Positions 7,415 through 16,498 of a DNA stretch of 20,087 nucleotides are shown here, piece by piece. The notes beneath the pieces were generated by a model. It did not search any database, was not told where the DNA came from, and saw nothing but the letters and a program-made list of their open reading frames with translations. The stretch lies in IMG/VR virus record IMGVR_UViG_3300031167_000052, positions 1-20,087 of that record. The stretch is one strand, 5' to 3'. The position numbers were made by a program, and so were the translations under genes. This stretch comes from a virus. The first letter of the stretch is position 1. Every line of letters begins with the position of its first letter.

Positions 7415-10400
7415 TTAAGTGTAATCTATAATATCAGTATTCTGATATACAGGATAATGTCCAACTTCTAACCATTGTATTAATTCAACTTTTGTTGATT
7501 CATTGTTAGCAGGACTAAATTCTGAAATTTTATTTACTCTCCACCAAGATTCATCAAGATAAACTAATTCTCTTAGGTCTAAATTTAATATATCGCTAAT
7601 TTTTAAATTAATATAAACAGTTCTAATACGAGGAGCTTGCTTTAATTGCTCTATCATATTTTTATAATATGTTGTATATAATCCCGGCACTTCATTTACA
7701 TTAAACTGACCGGGAGCTGTAAATAATTCATCATTAAAAGATAGCGATGGTCGTTGAGTAATTGAGTGTATTCTTTCTTCCCAATCTACAAATGTAGCTC
7801 TAGGGTAAACTGTTTGGTTTTGAAATGGACTTCCATTACTAAATACTCTAGACCAATATGTTTGAGTACCACTTGCATTAGCAACTAAACCATTTGGCAT
7901 CGTTGTGTAATTTACAGGATTTTCCCAACAATAATAAAATATTCGAGGAACAAAAGAAGCCATTAGCTGTGCAGGTCTCCATTGGCTATTTCCTAACCCT
8001 ATTCCCGCATAACAATCCTCATTCCATAAGTTAGGAATCAAGATAGGAGCTTTTATAGCAGTAGAATCATCGTGAGCATCATTGTCCCAAACCTGCGTAG
8101 ATGAAGAGAATAAATTATTTATAATTTTAATCTCTCCCGACTCATAATTATCTCCTAGATTTTCATTATAATTAAATAATTTAGTTGTGTCTCCATATAT
8201 GTTAGATTTAAAGTTTTGTTCCTGCTGAAAAACATCTGAGTTGTCTTCTTTATATCCTATTGTTAGTTCTCTTTTAAGTCCTATATCATAATCATCTACT
8301 ATATCTTTAGATAAATCTACTTTCATATCCCAATTTGAAGAATATTCTTTTGATTTAAAGAATTTATTAAAAGGCTCTATATATACTGTTTTAGACTGAA
8401 CATCAGTTGTAAAATAAAGATTAAACAACTGAGATATACTTTTTATGTAATCCGTTTGACTAACACCACAAGGAAGTATATTGTTATAATTGATATACCC
8501 TCCTAATTTTATAGATGCATCATCAAATGTAATTGACATACTAGGTCTAGTAGAACCTGCTGTTGCTGCAGAAGAATTATATCCGAATAATAAATCTACA
8601 TCAGGCTCGCATCCTATTATATTTTGTGTATCAATCTTCCCTTGAAGCTCTATTGTGTCTCCAACTGATAGAACAACACTACCCGGAGGTATAGATGTAT
8701 TTCCATTAGAAACTTGTCCACATAACACATAAGCATAATCTAATGGCAGCATATTTGGACTACCCCATCCCGATGATGTAGTGCCTACATAAGCAACACC
8801 CCCTGAAGCGTAAGTAACTTTAACTCTACTAGCGTAAGACCACATATCAGATGGAGCGGATGGAGTCCACCCCCATTCACAAGTCTCACTATAATTACCA
8901 CAACCATTATTTCCGTTAGAATCAGGACCTAACCTTAATTTAATCCAAAATCCCATTTGAGCATTTATTGAGTATTGACCTGCTCTTTGACAAGTCCAAA
9001 TTCCTGTTGCATTGTCATAAGAGTTTGAATTATCTTCAACACTAACATCTAATATGCAGGTTTCCCAACCTATATTATTGTTACCCATTCCAACATCACT
9101 ACCAAATAACTGAAAACTATTATCATTCCTTTCCTGCAGACTACTAAAATGAATAGAATCATCTACAGCCGTATTTGATAAAAAAGGAAAAGTATTTAAA
9201 AGTCTACTAAAATGGTCTGTTTCAATAAAAGAAGAGTCAATAGTGTATCCTATTCCATTAAATATTCTTTTAAGCATATTTTTAACATAGTATGAAGGCT
9301 GTAAATCAGGATGTTTTGTTTCGTCAAATGTATTTACATAGTTAGCTAATCCACCTACACCAAAGTCTTTATAAGATATTAAAGGATATTGAATATCACT
9401 ATTAGAAGAGTTTTTTAGCCAAGTGTTTTCTATTTCTTGGTAGTTATATAAAAACTCTTCATCAGCACCAAAAACCTCACATAGAAATTTATCTTTTAGC
9501 AAACTCATCCAACTAAAATTACCCCCATAAAGAGTACAAGAATAATACTCAGGATTTGATTTCTGTATAGAACTCTTAATTTGAATAGTTCCTTCAAAGA
9601 AAGGAAGCCCATCAACCAACACCCTACAATCTTTTACCCCAAATGTTTGCTTGTCTACTTGGTCTACAGTTGATTTCCAAACATTGTTTAATATACTGTT
9701 ATTTTTTGCTGTAGCAGGAATATTAAAAGTCTGAGAATAATCTCCAAATCTACTCTCTAAATCCTTTCCATCTGAAATATTATATGATATGTTTAGAGGA
9801 AAATCTTGACTATTACTAACTTCTAATTTTCCATATAAACTTTTATCTTCATTTATAACTTGCGTTGTAGATGCAGTACTAACACTTTGATAAACAACAT
9901 CTAGCTTTGATATTATAACATTTACTCCTGATTCACTAACTACAGTACAATCAATATATCTATCACTAGCAGTAAATGGAGCTACTGAATCAGTTTGATT
10001 GAATTGAATAACAGCACTATTAGTACCAATAATTAATGGATGTGTAGGATTCCAAGCAGGATTATTAGAAAATCTTATACCTCCCGCAGGAGCAGTCATT
10101 AAAGTCTGCAGTCCTGTAGTATTTTGCAATGGATACAAACTCTCTCCAATGGTAATCATATCTTCATTAAGATTAACAGCAGTTACATCTACATCTACTC
10201 TACCAAAGAGAGGAGTTGTTCCTGTTGGAGTATTTTTAACATCAGCTATACCATAAATAGTACTTATGTTATAAGGGGCATCAGGAACTTCAGTTATTTT
10301 AATTAAATTGAAGGAAATATCACTTCCTTGCACAAAATATCCCGGAGTAAACCCTTTATATTCTATACTAAAAACTTCATTACCTCCTACAGAAACAAAA

Positions 10401-11344
10401 TCTACATACTGAGAGGCTGTATTTTGAGGGTAAAAATGAAATGCTGTAGTCGGTTGTGTTACAGGTGTCCATTCTCCTGCTCCTGCCGTTCCATATATAG
10501 GAGAGTTATCTCCTCCTAAATTATTATAAACTTGTCCATTTATAGATACTCCATTATCAAGTGCGTGTGTACCAAGCTTCCAAATACCATTTCCCAATGT
10601 ATCTCCGTTGTCAAGGTCTATTTCTAATCTATATGTTACTCCTGCAGTAAGACCTTGTATTGTTTGGTATATTCCTGAGCTTGCCTGAGCACCACCACCT
10701 GTCCCGCACAAAGAATTACCTTGAAAAAGCTGACAAACTGCTGCACTTTGATTTATGTTAGGAAGAGAATTTGTTGCAGTTCCATTTACACCAAGACCTA
10801 TATCAATACAAACAGTTCTAGCTCTCCTCCACTTAGCACTTCCTGATTGTTGTTGAGATATATTTCCTAGAGTCATAGCTAAACCTACAGCATCTTGCGT
10901 AGTATAAGAATTATAAGAGCTTGCAAATCCTCCACTACCTCCACTAGAACTATTAAAATCTCCATTTTCTACAAGATTTGTAGATAGAGGCACATTATTA
11001 GTTCCATAAAAAGTAATTTCTCCTCCCGTGCCTAAAGGTACAGGAGTGTCTCTATAGAATATACCGCAAAATCCTCCACTAGCCCCATAGGCAGTACCAA
11101 TAGCGAAAGAACAGGGCGTCCAAATTGTACTTGAAGGAGTTCCATTTGCTCCTCCCCTATTAAAACTAATATAATTTTCAGTAAGACTACATCCTGCTTG
11201 ACCTATATTTAATTGATTAACTTGACTTCCTGAGAATCCAGTATCCCAAACATTATTTGAATGAGTTGTAGTTACTCCTCCTCCTGTTGTTACTGTTTCT
11301 AACTCAGTATCTATAATTTCTATTTCAATAGACTTTGAACTCAT
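7415..11344 (-). CDS. Large tail protein, probable baseplate/tail-tip hub with inserted adhesin domains
   Basis: A 1309-residue tail protein. Residues about 127-318 form a carbohydrate-binding-like module starting NLVENGDF, with the typical strand GIYQTIQGLTAGVTYRLEID. From about residue 497 (EDKSLYGKLEVSNSQDFPL), through DLESRFGDYSQTFNIPATA at about 530, the sequence resembles large tail proteins that I associate with flavobacterial phages. About 775-950 looks like an inserted C1q-like jelly-roll (YDNATGIWTCQRAGQYSIN ... VLSVGDTIELQG). The hub-like sequence resumes at DYIKSISQLFNLYFTTD (about 960) and ends with LVYLDESWWRVNKISEFS. The ATG follows directly on the stop of the upstream gene, and the stop lies 7 nt before the adhesin gene. 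The hub role is inferred from resemblance and order. Confidence 0.7.
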   Translation of the reverse strand: MSSKSIEIEIIDTELETVTTGGGVTTTHSNNVWDTGFSGSQVNQLNIGQAGCSLTENYISFNRGGANGTPSSTIWTPCSFAIGTAYGASGGFCGIFYRDTPVPLGTGGEITFYGTNNVPLSTNLVENGDFNSSSGGSGGFASSYNSYTTQDAVGLAMTLGNISQQQSGSAKWRRARTVCIDIGLGVNGTATNSLPNINQSAAVCQLFQGNSLCGTGGGAQASSGIYQTIQGLTAGVTYRLEIDLDNGDTLGNGIWKLGTHALDNGVSINGQVYNNLGGDNSPIYGTAGAGEWTPVTQPTTAFHFYPQNTASQYVDFVSVGGNEVFSIEYKGFTPGYFVQGSDISFNLIKITEVPDAPYNISTIYGIADVKNTPTGTTPLFGRVDVDVTAVNLNEDMITIGESLYPLQNTTGLQTLMTAPAGGIRFSNNPAWNPTHPLIIGTNSAVIQFNQTDSVAPFTASDRYIDCTVVSESGVNVIISKLDVVYQSVSTASTTQVINEDKSLYGKLEVSNSQDFPLNISYNISDGKDLESRFGDYSQTFNIPATAKNNSILNNVWKSTVDQVDKQTFGVKDCRVLVDGLPFFEGTIQIKSSIQKSNPEYYSCTLYGGNFSWMSLLKDKFLCEVFGADEEFLYNYQEIENTWLKNSSNSDIQYPLISYKDFGVGGLANYVNTFDETKHPDLQPSYYVKNMLKRIFNGIGYTIDSSFIETDHFSRLLNTFPFLSNTAVDDSIHFSSLQERNDNSFQLFGSDVGMGNNNIGWETCILDVSVEDNSNSYDNATGIWTCQRAGQYSINAQMGFWIKLRLGPDSNGNNGCGNYSETCEWGWTPSAPSDMWSYASRVKVTYASGGVAYVGTTSSGWGSPNMLPLDYAYVLCGQVSNGNTSIPPGSVVLSVGDTIELQGKIDTQNIIGCEPDVDLLFGYNSSAATAGSTRPSMSITFDDASIKLGGYINYNNILPCGVSQTDYIKSISQLFNLYFTTDVQSKTVYIEPFNKFFKSKEYSSNWDMKVDLSKDIVDDYDIGLKRELTIGYKEDNSDVFQQEQNFKSNIYGDTTKLFNYNENLGDNYESGEIKIINNLFSSSTQVWDNDAHDDSTAIKAPILIPNLWNEDCYAGIGLGNSQWRPAQLMASFVPRIFYYCWENPVNYTTMPNGLVANASGTQTYWSRVFSNGSPFQNQTVYPRATFVDWEERIHSITQRPSLSFNDELFTAPGQFNVNEVPGLYTTYYKNMIEQLKQAPRIRTVYINLKISDILNLDLRELVYLDESWWRVNKISEFSPANNESTKVELIQWLEVGHYPVYQNTDIIDYT

Positions 11345-13162
11345 TTAATTTCTTTGTGTATTTATTTCGTGAGATTCAGAAAATTCTATGTTCATTTGAA
11401 CTAACCCTTCTTCCTCATCAACTAAAACAGAACTTGAATTAGTTATTAATACAGGCATATACCCTAATTCACTAGGTCTAGCTTCGTCTGTATTACCTAA
11501 TGAACTTAAATAATCATAACCCTTAGTCTTTTGAATTACCCAAACATTTGGAGAGGTTAAAATTTCTTCTAACCAAGTAGATTCTATAGGTGTTAGTGGG
11601 TCTGTATATACCGTTAAATTTCTATTGGCATTTGTATTTAAAGCTTCTCTTGAGTGAGGATATATATTAGCTCCAATACTGCTATTAGCAACAGTACCAT
11701 AAGCTTTATTAGGGAATTTTCTATCAGGACTCCTTCTTTTAATTATATCTTGGATTACCTCTACTGAAGCACTTATATTTCTTTTAGCTGTATATGTATC
11801 AATCCCTCCTAGTCTATTTACCCACATAAACTTAACTCCATTTTCATAACCTAAAACATCACTCCAATTACCCTTATCTTCTAAATCTAATTCATAATAC
11901 ATATGACGGCTTAATTTAACTTGTGAGCTACTTCCTGTAGTAATCGAAACAACACTAACTCTGTAGTATTTATTTGTAGCAGTTATTGGGCTAGCTACAT
12001 AAGCTGAAGAATGAGACCTTATGTTAGCTCCGTTATTATGTAGGTTTATCCAATTTGGAGATATATTTTGAGCAAACTGTCTATACTGAGTGTTGTGTAA
12101 ATTATTGCCTGCAGTAATTCTAGCCCTTCCTCCCATCATAAAGTCCACTAAATAAACAGTATTAGAAGAACTGAAATTTTTATTAGGGGAGTAATCTACT
12201 CGTAAAGCAAAACCATCTTTATATGCACTTCCCGTTCCTAAAGAACTTTGAAACCATTGTAAATATTCTGATTGAGAATCTAAACTAACTTTCTTAAAAT
12301 ACACATTTGCTGTTGAAGTCCCATCATTAGGAGAATTAGTTAAAAACCTTTTAGTTCCTGCATAATAAACAAGTTGCCTATCTTTAAGATTATGCCTGTC
12401 TGACCATTGAGGAGCAGAATTAATTACAACAAAATCACTAATCTTTCTATCTGAAGGACTATCTGTAATTTCTAATGTTCCGTCTGATTTCATTACTTCA
12501 AATCTAGCTCTAACCCTAATTCTTCTTTCTGCTCCATTAGCTGTAAGATTATACATACTAGCTGCAGTTGTATTTGGAGTTAAAGCTATATCTTCCATAA
12601 CCCATTGACCGTTTAAACCCCCGTATAGATTAGGCTGAGTGCTTGCATTAGTACCTCCTTGAGGTCCTGTACTCCCATCATTCAATCCACCCCAAGTACC
12701 TATATTATTCGGTATTAAACTGTAAGATAGTAAATCTGCACAAATATCACTTATATCTATTGTAAATCGATGACCACTTAAAGTAGGCTCTTCATTAGGT
12801 CTACCATTCCAAACCTTAGGAATATCTTTTGATTTTTTTATACTACATATCTTTTTGAAATCGTTTGCTGTTGTAACACTTGAGTGAATCGCTGTTGTTC
12901 CTTCATAAATATCAAATATAACATTTACTAAGTCTCCTGCAACTCTTATCCCACCTGCACCTGTCCCTTCTTGAGATTGAGTTAGATTTGTATTTTGCCA
13001 CCAAACCTGTAATGTTACAGGAGCGTTTGCACTATGAATATAAGTATCTAAGTTCCCTCCATAAACATCATACACATAACCTCCATCATTTAAAGCTAGT
13101 GTAGAATACGCTCTTGGAGATATACTAAAGAATATATTAGTGTTGTTTAAAGCTTGTGCCAT
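11345..13162 (-). CDS. Tail protein of unknown role (flavobacterial phage type)
   Basis: A 605-residue, beta-rich protein without signal peptide or membrane segment. The N-terminal 140 residues alternate beta-strand-like runs (APVTLQVWWQNTNLTQSQEG, VNVIFDIYEGTTAIHSSV). The C-terminal half has FMWVNRLGGIDTYTAKRNIS, then DPLTPIESTWLEEILTSPNVWVI and a closing YMPVLITNSSSVLVDEEEG. I associate this C-terminal pattern with tail proteins of flavobacterial phages, possibly part of the tail tip or distal tail. Its stop is immediately followed by the ATG of the next gene, and its start lies 3 nt after the stop of the gene upstream, so it is inside one transcription unit. The exact role is not known. 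Confidence 0.7.
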   Translation of the reverse strand: MAQALNNTNIFFSISPRAYSTLALNDGGYVYDVYGGNLDTYIHSANAPVTLQVWWQNTNLTQSQEGTGAGGIRVAGDLVNVIFDIYEGTTAIHSSVTTANDFKKICSIKKSKDIPKVWNGRPNEEPTLSGHRFTIDISDICADLLSYSLIPNNIGTWGGLNDGSTGPQGGTNASTQPNLYGGLNGQWVMEDIALTPNTTAASMYNLTANGAERRIRVRARFEVMKSDGTLEITDSPSDRKISDFVVINSAPQWSDRHNLKDRQLVYYAGTKRFLTNSPNDGTSTANVYFKKVSLDSQSEYLQWFQSSLGTGSAYKDGFALRVDYSPNKNFSSSNTVYLVDFMMGGRARITAGNNLHNTQYRQFAQNISPNWINLHNNGANIRSHSSAYVASPITATNKYYRVSVVSITTGSSSQVKLSRHMYYELDLEDKGNWSDVLGYENGVKFMWVNRLGGIDTYTAKRNISASVEVIQDIIKRRSPDRKFPNKAYGTVANSSIGANIYPHSREALNTNANRNLTVYTDPLTPIESTWLEEILTSPNVWVIQKTKGYDYLSSLGNTDEARPSELGYMPVLITNSSSVLVDEEEGLVQMNIEFSESHEINTQRN

Positions 13163-13165
13163 TTG

Positions 13166-15073
13166 TTAATATATTTTATATTTATTATTTAAGTAATTTA
13201 TTACTGCAGTTTGTTCTGTTAAACTTAAAGCTCTATTGTATATTATAAGCTCCTGAACATTTCCATCTAAATTACCTAAATGAGTTCCGTTTCCTATTTT
13301 AAATTTAGCAGCATTGTATGTTTGAGTGCTATCGTAACTTGCCATAGTTCCTTCTTGTATAAGAACATTATTATACTGAAGGCTTAAATTAGATATAGAT
13401 GATTCTAGCTTCATAGTTGCTATATGGTACTTTGAACTATCCCCATTCCATATCCTTCTAGCGTTCCACTCCCCTGAACTCTGAGAACTATCAGCTAAAT
13501 TACAATATATTCTTTCTGAAGAACTTCCTAAAGATATTTTTGCATTTCCAAACTCATAACTAAAGTAAGTGCTTTCTTCTGAATTAGGAGCAAATGCTCT
13601 AAAGTTATCAGCAGTCATACCCACCATAGTACCATCATTAGAATTTGCACTAGCATCAGGAATAGTAGGGAATGTTGCCCCATCTCCCATTCTCCACCAA
13701 CCAATAAGACTTGGAGAGCTAGTTGCTAAAGTTGTTAAGTCGTTTGGATTACCTAAATTATACAGCTCAACAATTTCAGCAGTAGATAATTCTTTATCAT
13801 AAATACTGCATTCATCTAAATCTCCAACATAAGGATTGGTATTCCCATTTCCTAAATCAAGAGAAGATGTAGTTGTCTGCATACCATTATAAGTACCACC
13901 TTGATGAAATGAGCTTTGAGATTCTACTCCATTTACATATATTTTCATTCCTGCAGTAGTACCACTACCATCATAAGTAGCTGTATATAAAGCCCATTCT
14001 CCTTTCTGATTGATATTCAATACCTTTGCGTTTATATACCCTCCTGCTATATTATCATAAATAAAAAAGTGTACATCTCCTGAAGAGTACACAGGTCGAA
14101 AAGAATACTCTGCCTGACCTACTTCATATTTCTCTATCCACCCCCTCCAAGGCTCTGTAGGGTCTACATTTGCCCAAACACTAAGGCTGAATGGTTGGTC
14201 GTTTCCTGCTCCATCTGTAAATGAGAAAAGCTGACCTCCTGCTCCACCTGCAGGGTTGCCACAATCAACAACATCTCCTGCTCCTTCAAAGTTTGTAGAG
14301 TATGTATTTGTAAATGGAGTAGTTACAGGCTCTGCTTGTGCAACTGTAAATATTGTAAAGTCTGTATTAATAGGACTATTAGTAACTGATTCTAATTCAT
14401 CAGCAGTTCCATCAAAGTTTATTCTTGTTTTATCTGAAGCTCCATCATAAGGTATTCTTAATGGCTGTTTTGTTGCTGTAGATTGAGCAGCATTGTTATT
14501 GTTTCCTGATTGGTCTTGCCAAGCACTTATTCTTTTAGTTGGAGTGTCAAATGTAACGCCACTATCAGCCCTTAACCAAGTTGATAAATTAGGTATCTGA
14601 GTAGGGTAGTGTGTTGGTATGCTACCTAACATACATCTTGTAACTCCTCTCATTGTAAAGCTCATCTTAATTTGAATAAGCCTGTCATTTGCAACTTCTT
14701 TTACTCTTTTTATATCAATAGATTCGTCTAGGAAGTAAACCCCCACTCCTGCTCCTGTAGGATTCTTAAAGTTAATCATTACATTATTTAGCCATTCTAA
14801 AGCTAAATCCTCTAAGTTATCCCATTTTTGTTCTAGTAAAACTGATTTCTGTGATGCTGTTTGATATAAATCAAAGAAATCTATCTCAAAATCATAAGAT
14901 TCCCATCCATTATATATTTCAGGTATTTGTGAGTCAGGTGGTATTATCATCATATACGGATATTGCGTATTATGATGTTGATTTACTTCAAATTCATAAG
15001 CAAAGTCCTTATCCCCGTAAGTCCATTTGCTTTTCATTGCAGCTACTATATCTGTTAGTCTTGTTATTGCCAT
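13166..15073 (-). CDS. Tail protein with a LamG-like domain inserted inside another LamG-like domain
   Basis: A 635-residue protein. Residues 1-150 form a conserved-looking domain (YPYMMIIPPDSQIPEIYNGW, DFEIDFFDLYQ, NLEDLALEWLNNVM) resembling small tail-completion or terminator proteins; that is a tentative reading. Residues about 160-253 start a concanavalin/LamG-like fold (LSTWLRADSGVTFDTPT, AWQDQSGNNNNAAQS, TDFTIFTVAQAEP). Residues 254-496 are a second, complete LamG-like unit (NTYSTNFEGAGDVVDCGN, FSLSVWANVD, MKIYVNGVES, LDECSIYDKELSTAEIVELY, SLIGWWRMGDG). Residues 497-635 finish the first fold (YFSYEFGNAKISLG, YNAAKFKIGNGTHLGNLDG, ELIIYNRALSLTEQTAVINY). LamG domains bind glycans, so an adhesion role is likely. 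The gene starts 5 nt after the proposed frameshift extension ends. Confidence 0.75.
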   Translation of the reverse strand: MAITRLTDIVAAMKSKWTYGDKDFAYEFEVNQHHNTQYPYMMIIPPDSQIPEIYNGWESYDFEIDFFDLYQTASQKSVLLEQKWDNLEDLALEWLNNVMINFKNPTGAGVGVYFLDESIDIKRVKEVANDRLIQIKMSFTMRGVTRCMLGSIPTHYPTQIPNLSTWLRADSGVTFDTPTKRISAWQDQSGNNNNAAQSTATKQPLRIPYDGASDKTRINFDGTADELESVTNSPINTDFTIFTVAQAEPVTTPFTNTYSTNFEGAGDVVDCGNPAGGAGGQLFSFTDGAGNDQPFSLSVWANVDPTEPWRGWIEKYEVGQAEYSFRPVYSSGDVHFFIYDNIAGGYINAKVLNINQKGEWALYTATYDGSGTTAGMKIYVNGVESQSSFHQGGTYNGMQTTTSSLDLGNGNTNPYVGDLDECSIYDKELSTAEIVELYNLGNPNDLTTLATSSPSLIGWWRMGDGATFPTIPDASANSNDGTMVGMTADNFRAFAPNSEESTYFSYEFGNAKISLGSSSERIYCNLADSSQSSGEWNARRIWNGDSSKYHIATMKLESSISNLSLQYNNVLIQEGTMASYDSTQTYNAAKFKIGNGTHLGNLDGNVQELIIYNRALSLTEQTAVINYLNNKYKIY

Positions 15074-15078
15074 ATTAT

Positions 15079-15387
15079 TTATTTATCTGCATATATAGCC
15101 TCTTGAACTGCTCCCTCATAATCTGACTTAGCGTTTTGCCAACTCAAGTAGGTTAATACCTTGTATAAGTTTGTATTCTTAACGCTATCTATCTCATTCA
15201 TTCCTTTTATTGTAAAAATTTTCTTTCCTGCTAATTCAAATAAACTATTTAACCATCCAAAAGGTTTTATGTATTTTTTATAATAACCTTCTGAAGCTAC
15301 CTTTCCTTTTATACTTCCACCGCCTCTTTTCTCTCCTCCGAATACATTTCCAAAACTTTTCCCAATATTTGACTTTGTTTGGTCAAA
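15079..15387 (-). CDS. -1 frame extension of the tail assembly chaperone (T part of a G/GT-type fusion)
   Basis: After the T9 run, the -1 frame stays open for 101 residues, from DQTKSNIGKSFGNVFGGEKR to QEAIYADK and the stop at 15079-15081. An in-frame TAG lies just upstream of the run, and no ATG occurs before 15201, so independent initiation would give only 41 residues. The reading (SEGYYKKYIKPFGWLNSLFE, TNLYKVLTYLSWQNAKSDY) looks like real protein, not random sequence. It fills a 230-nt gap between tightly packed genes and stops 5 nt before the next ATG. The fused product would be about 313 residues. In lambda the longer gpGT form links gpG to the tape measure and tube proteins. The frameshift is inferred, not shown; a separate gene with a rare start is the alternative. 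Confidence 0.6.
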   Translation of the reverse strand, partial: FDQTKSNIGKSFGNVFGGEKRGGGSIKGKVASEGYYKKYIKPFGWLNSLFELAGKKIFTIKGMNEIDSVKNTNLYKVLTYLSWQNAKSDYEGAVQEAIYADK

Positions 15388-16019
15388 AAAAAACTAAACT
15401 CCATTATGATGTCCATTTTTAAGTTCTTGAATTTCTCTGTTTTCTTTGCGACTTCATCTTCATCATACTCCTCTCCTAGTCTCCTGCATAATATAGCCAT
15501 TTGCTCAGGTAAAACATCATAATGACCATTAGTCATTGCTTTTTCATTCATATCTAACTGAGTAGACTCTATATAATCCCCAAAAGTATTATCTTTCATA
15601 TTATCTTTAGGGAAATAATAAATTTCATCTTCAAACTCAAAGCTTTCAACTCCCTTAGGCTTATATTCTTTTTGAAATATATTTATTGCACTCAAAACAT
15701 CCATAGCTTTTTTGAAATCAACTCTTTCAATATCTTCATCACTAACTTGAGCTATATACTTGAATATCTCTTTATTCATATTAATAGCATCTCTTTCTTT
15801 AAGAAATTCTAAATTAGATTCGTTCATTTCATTAGTGTAATGCTCTAAGTGTGATTCAATCTTATCCTTGACTAATTTTTCAGTAATTTTTCCTTTTTCT
15901 TTATACTTTCTAAATATTCTATAAATTCCACACCAATAACTTAACGTCATATCTTCCCAATCGGTAGGTATGTTTATTGTCTTTGTTTTATCTCCGTCAA
16001 TTACATCTATAAATAACAT
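15309..16019 (-). CDS. Probable tail assembly chaperone (G-like, frame-0 product)
   Basis: A 236-residue, mostly helical, charged protein. The N-terminus (MLFIDVIDGDKTKTINIPTD, WEDMTLSYWCGIYRIF) resembles small tail chaperone-type proteins of flavobacterial phages. The stretch YDVLPEQMAILCRRLGEEYD followed by KFKNLKMDIIMEFSFFLTKQ is the part I associate with that group. The FSFFLT codons contain the T9 slippery run at residues 209-212. Tail assembly chaperones bind the tape measure protein and recruit tube subunits; they are absent from the mature virion. Unlike the common order, here four large tail genes separate it from the tape measure gene. The stop of the upstream gene lies 4 nt before the start. 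The call rests on weak similarity plus the frameshift architecture. Confidence 0.55.
   Translation of the reverse strand: MLFIDVIDGDKTKTINIPTDWEDMTLSYWCGIYRIFRKYKEKGKITEKLVKDKIESHLEHYTNEMNESNLEFLKERDAINMNKEIFKYIAQVSDEDIERVDFKKAMDVLSAINIFQKEYKPKGVESFEFEDEIYYFPKDNMKDNTFGDYIESTQLDMNEKAMTNGHYDVLPEQMAILCRRLGEEYDEDEVAKKTEKFKNLKMDIIMEFSFFLTKQSQILGKVLEMYSEERKEAVEV
15385..15393 (-). promoter_or_regulatory. Candidate -1 ribosomal frameshift slippery run (T9)
   Basis: The coding strand reads AGT TTT TTT TTG ACC in frame 0. The heptamer T TTT TTT (or T TTT TTG) fits the X XXY YYZ slippery pattern, and a -1 slip leads into TTT GAC CAA and the extension. A 6-bp inverted repeat (TTTGAC / GTCAAA, 8-nt loop) starts inside the run. 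The site lies 24 codons before the frame-0 stop, as in phage G/GT pairs. Confidence 0.55.
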
Positions 16020-16022
16020 ATA

Positions 16023-16433
16023 CTATTTTTTCATTAAATTAGTTAGTAAGTCTTCTAGTTCTCCTATAGCTTCTAGTTTATCTAGCATTTTATTTGTATC
16101 AGAAGTTATCTTTACTGTATTCTCAAATAATCTATCAATAGCCTGTTCAACATCTTCACTATTATCATTGTTTTTTATACCAATTAAGAATCCTGTTGAT
16201 GCATACATCATAAGATTTGGAATCATATAGCACCACTCATTGATTTCTTGCGGACTATTAGTGTATTCCTTGAATTTATTAGAATACCTAACAACATTAG
16301 ATAAAAGGTCATTAATTTCTGAAAATTTACCTGTATTGGCATTTTCAGTTGCATCAAACATAATCTCTTGAATATCTTTTATATAATCCTTGAGATAGCT
16401 TGCGTGTTTTTTATTTATGGCTTCTATTTTCAT
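16023..16433 (-). CDS. Helical protein of unknown function
   Basis: This 136-residue protein is predicted by eye to be almost wholly alpha-helical and charged (KIEAINKKHASYLKDYIKDI, EDVEQAIDRLFENTVKITSD). One more hydrophobic stretch (WCYMIPNLMMYASTGFLIGI, about 67-86) could be a membrane segment or simply a buried helix. It lies between the large terminase gene and the probable chaperone gene, with 3 nt before the next start. The ATG is preceded by GATTAAGAATAA, a typical A-rich leader here. I do not recognise the family. Its place suggests a virion assembly role. Confidence 0.7.
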   Translation of the reverse strand: MKIEAINKKHASYLKDYIKDIQEIMFDATENANTGKFSEINDLLSNVVRYSNKFKEYTNSPQEINEWCYMIPNLMMYASTGFLIGIKNNDNSEDVEQAIDRLFENTVKITSDTNKMLDKLEAIGELEDLLTNLMKK

Positions 16434-16498
16434 TTATTCTTAATCTTTCGCAATAATATGAAAAAAAATCCGTATAGATGCGAAGTTTTTAAAAGTGA

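Noticed and set aside
2764-15073. Diversity-generating retroelement target in the adhesin genes
   Set aside because: No reverse transcriptase, template repeat or adenine-specific variation pair is visible in the window.
14851-15126. 91-residue plus-strand ORF
   Set aside because: It is antisense to a well-supported tail gene and the chaperone extension; the protein is low-complexity Leu/Ser/Tyr typical of shadow ORFs.
16434-16498. T8 run in the gap after terL as a terminator
   Set aside because: Only a 3-bp stem can be drawn before the T-run, and downstream genes clearly continue the same operon.
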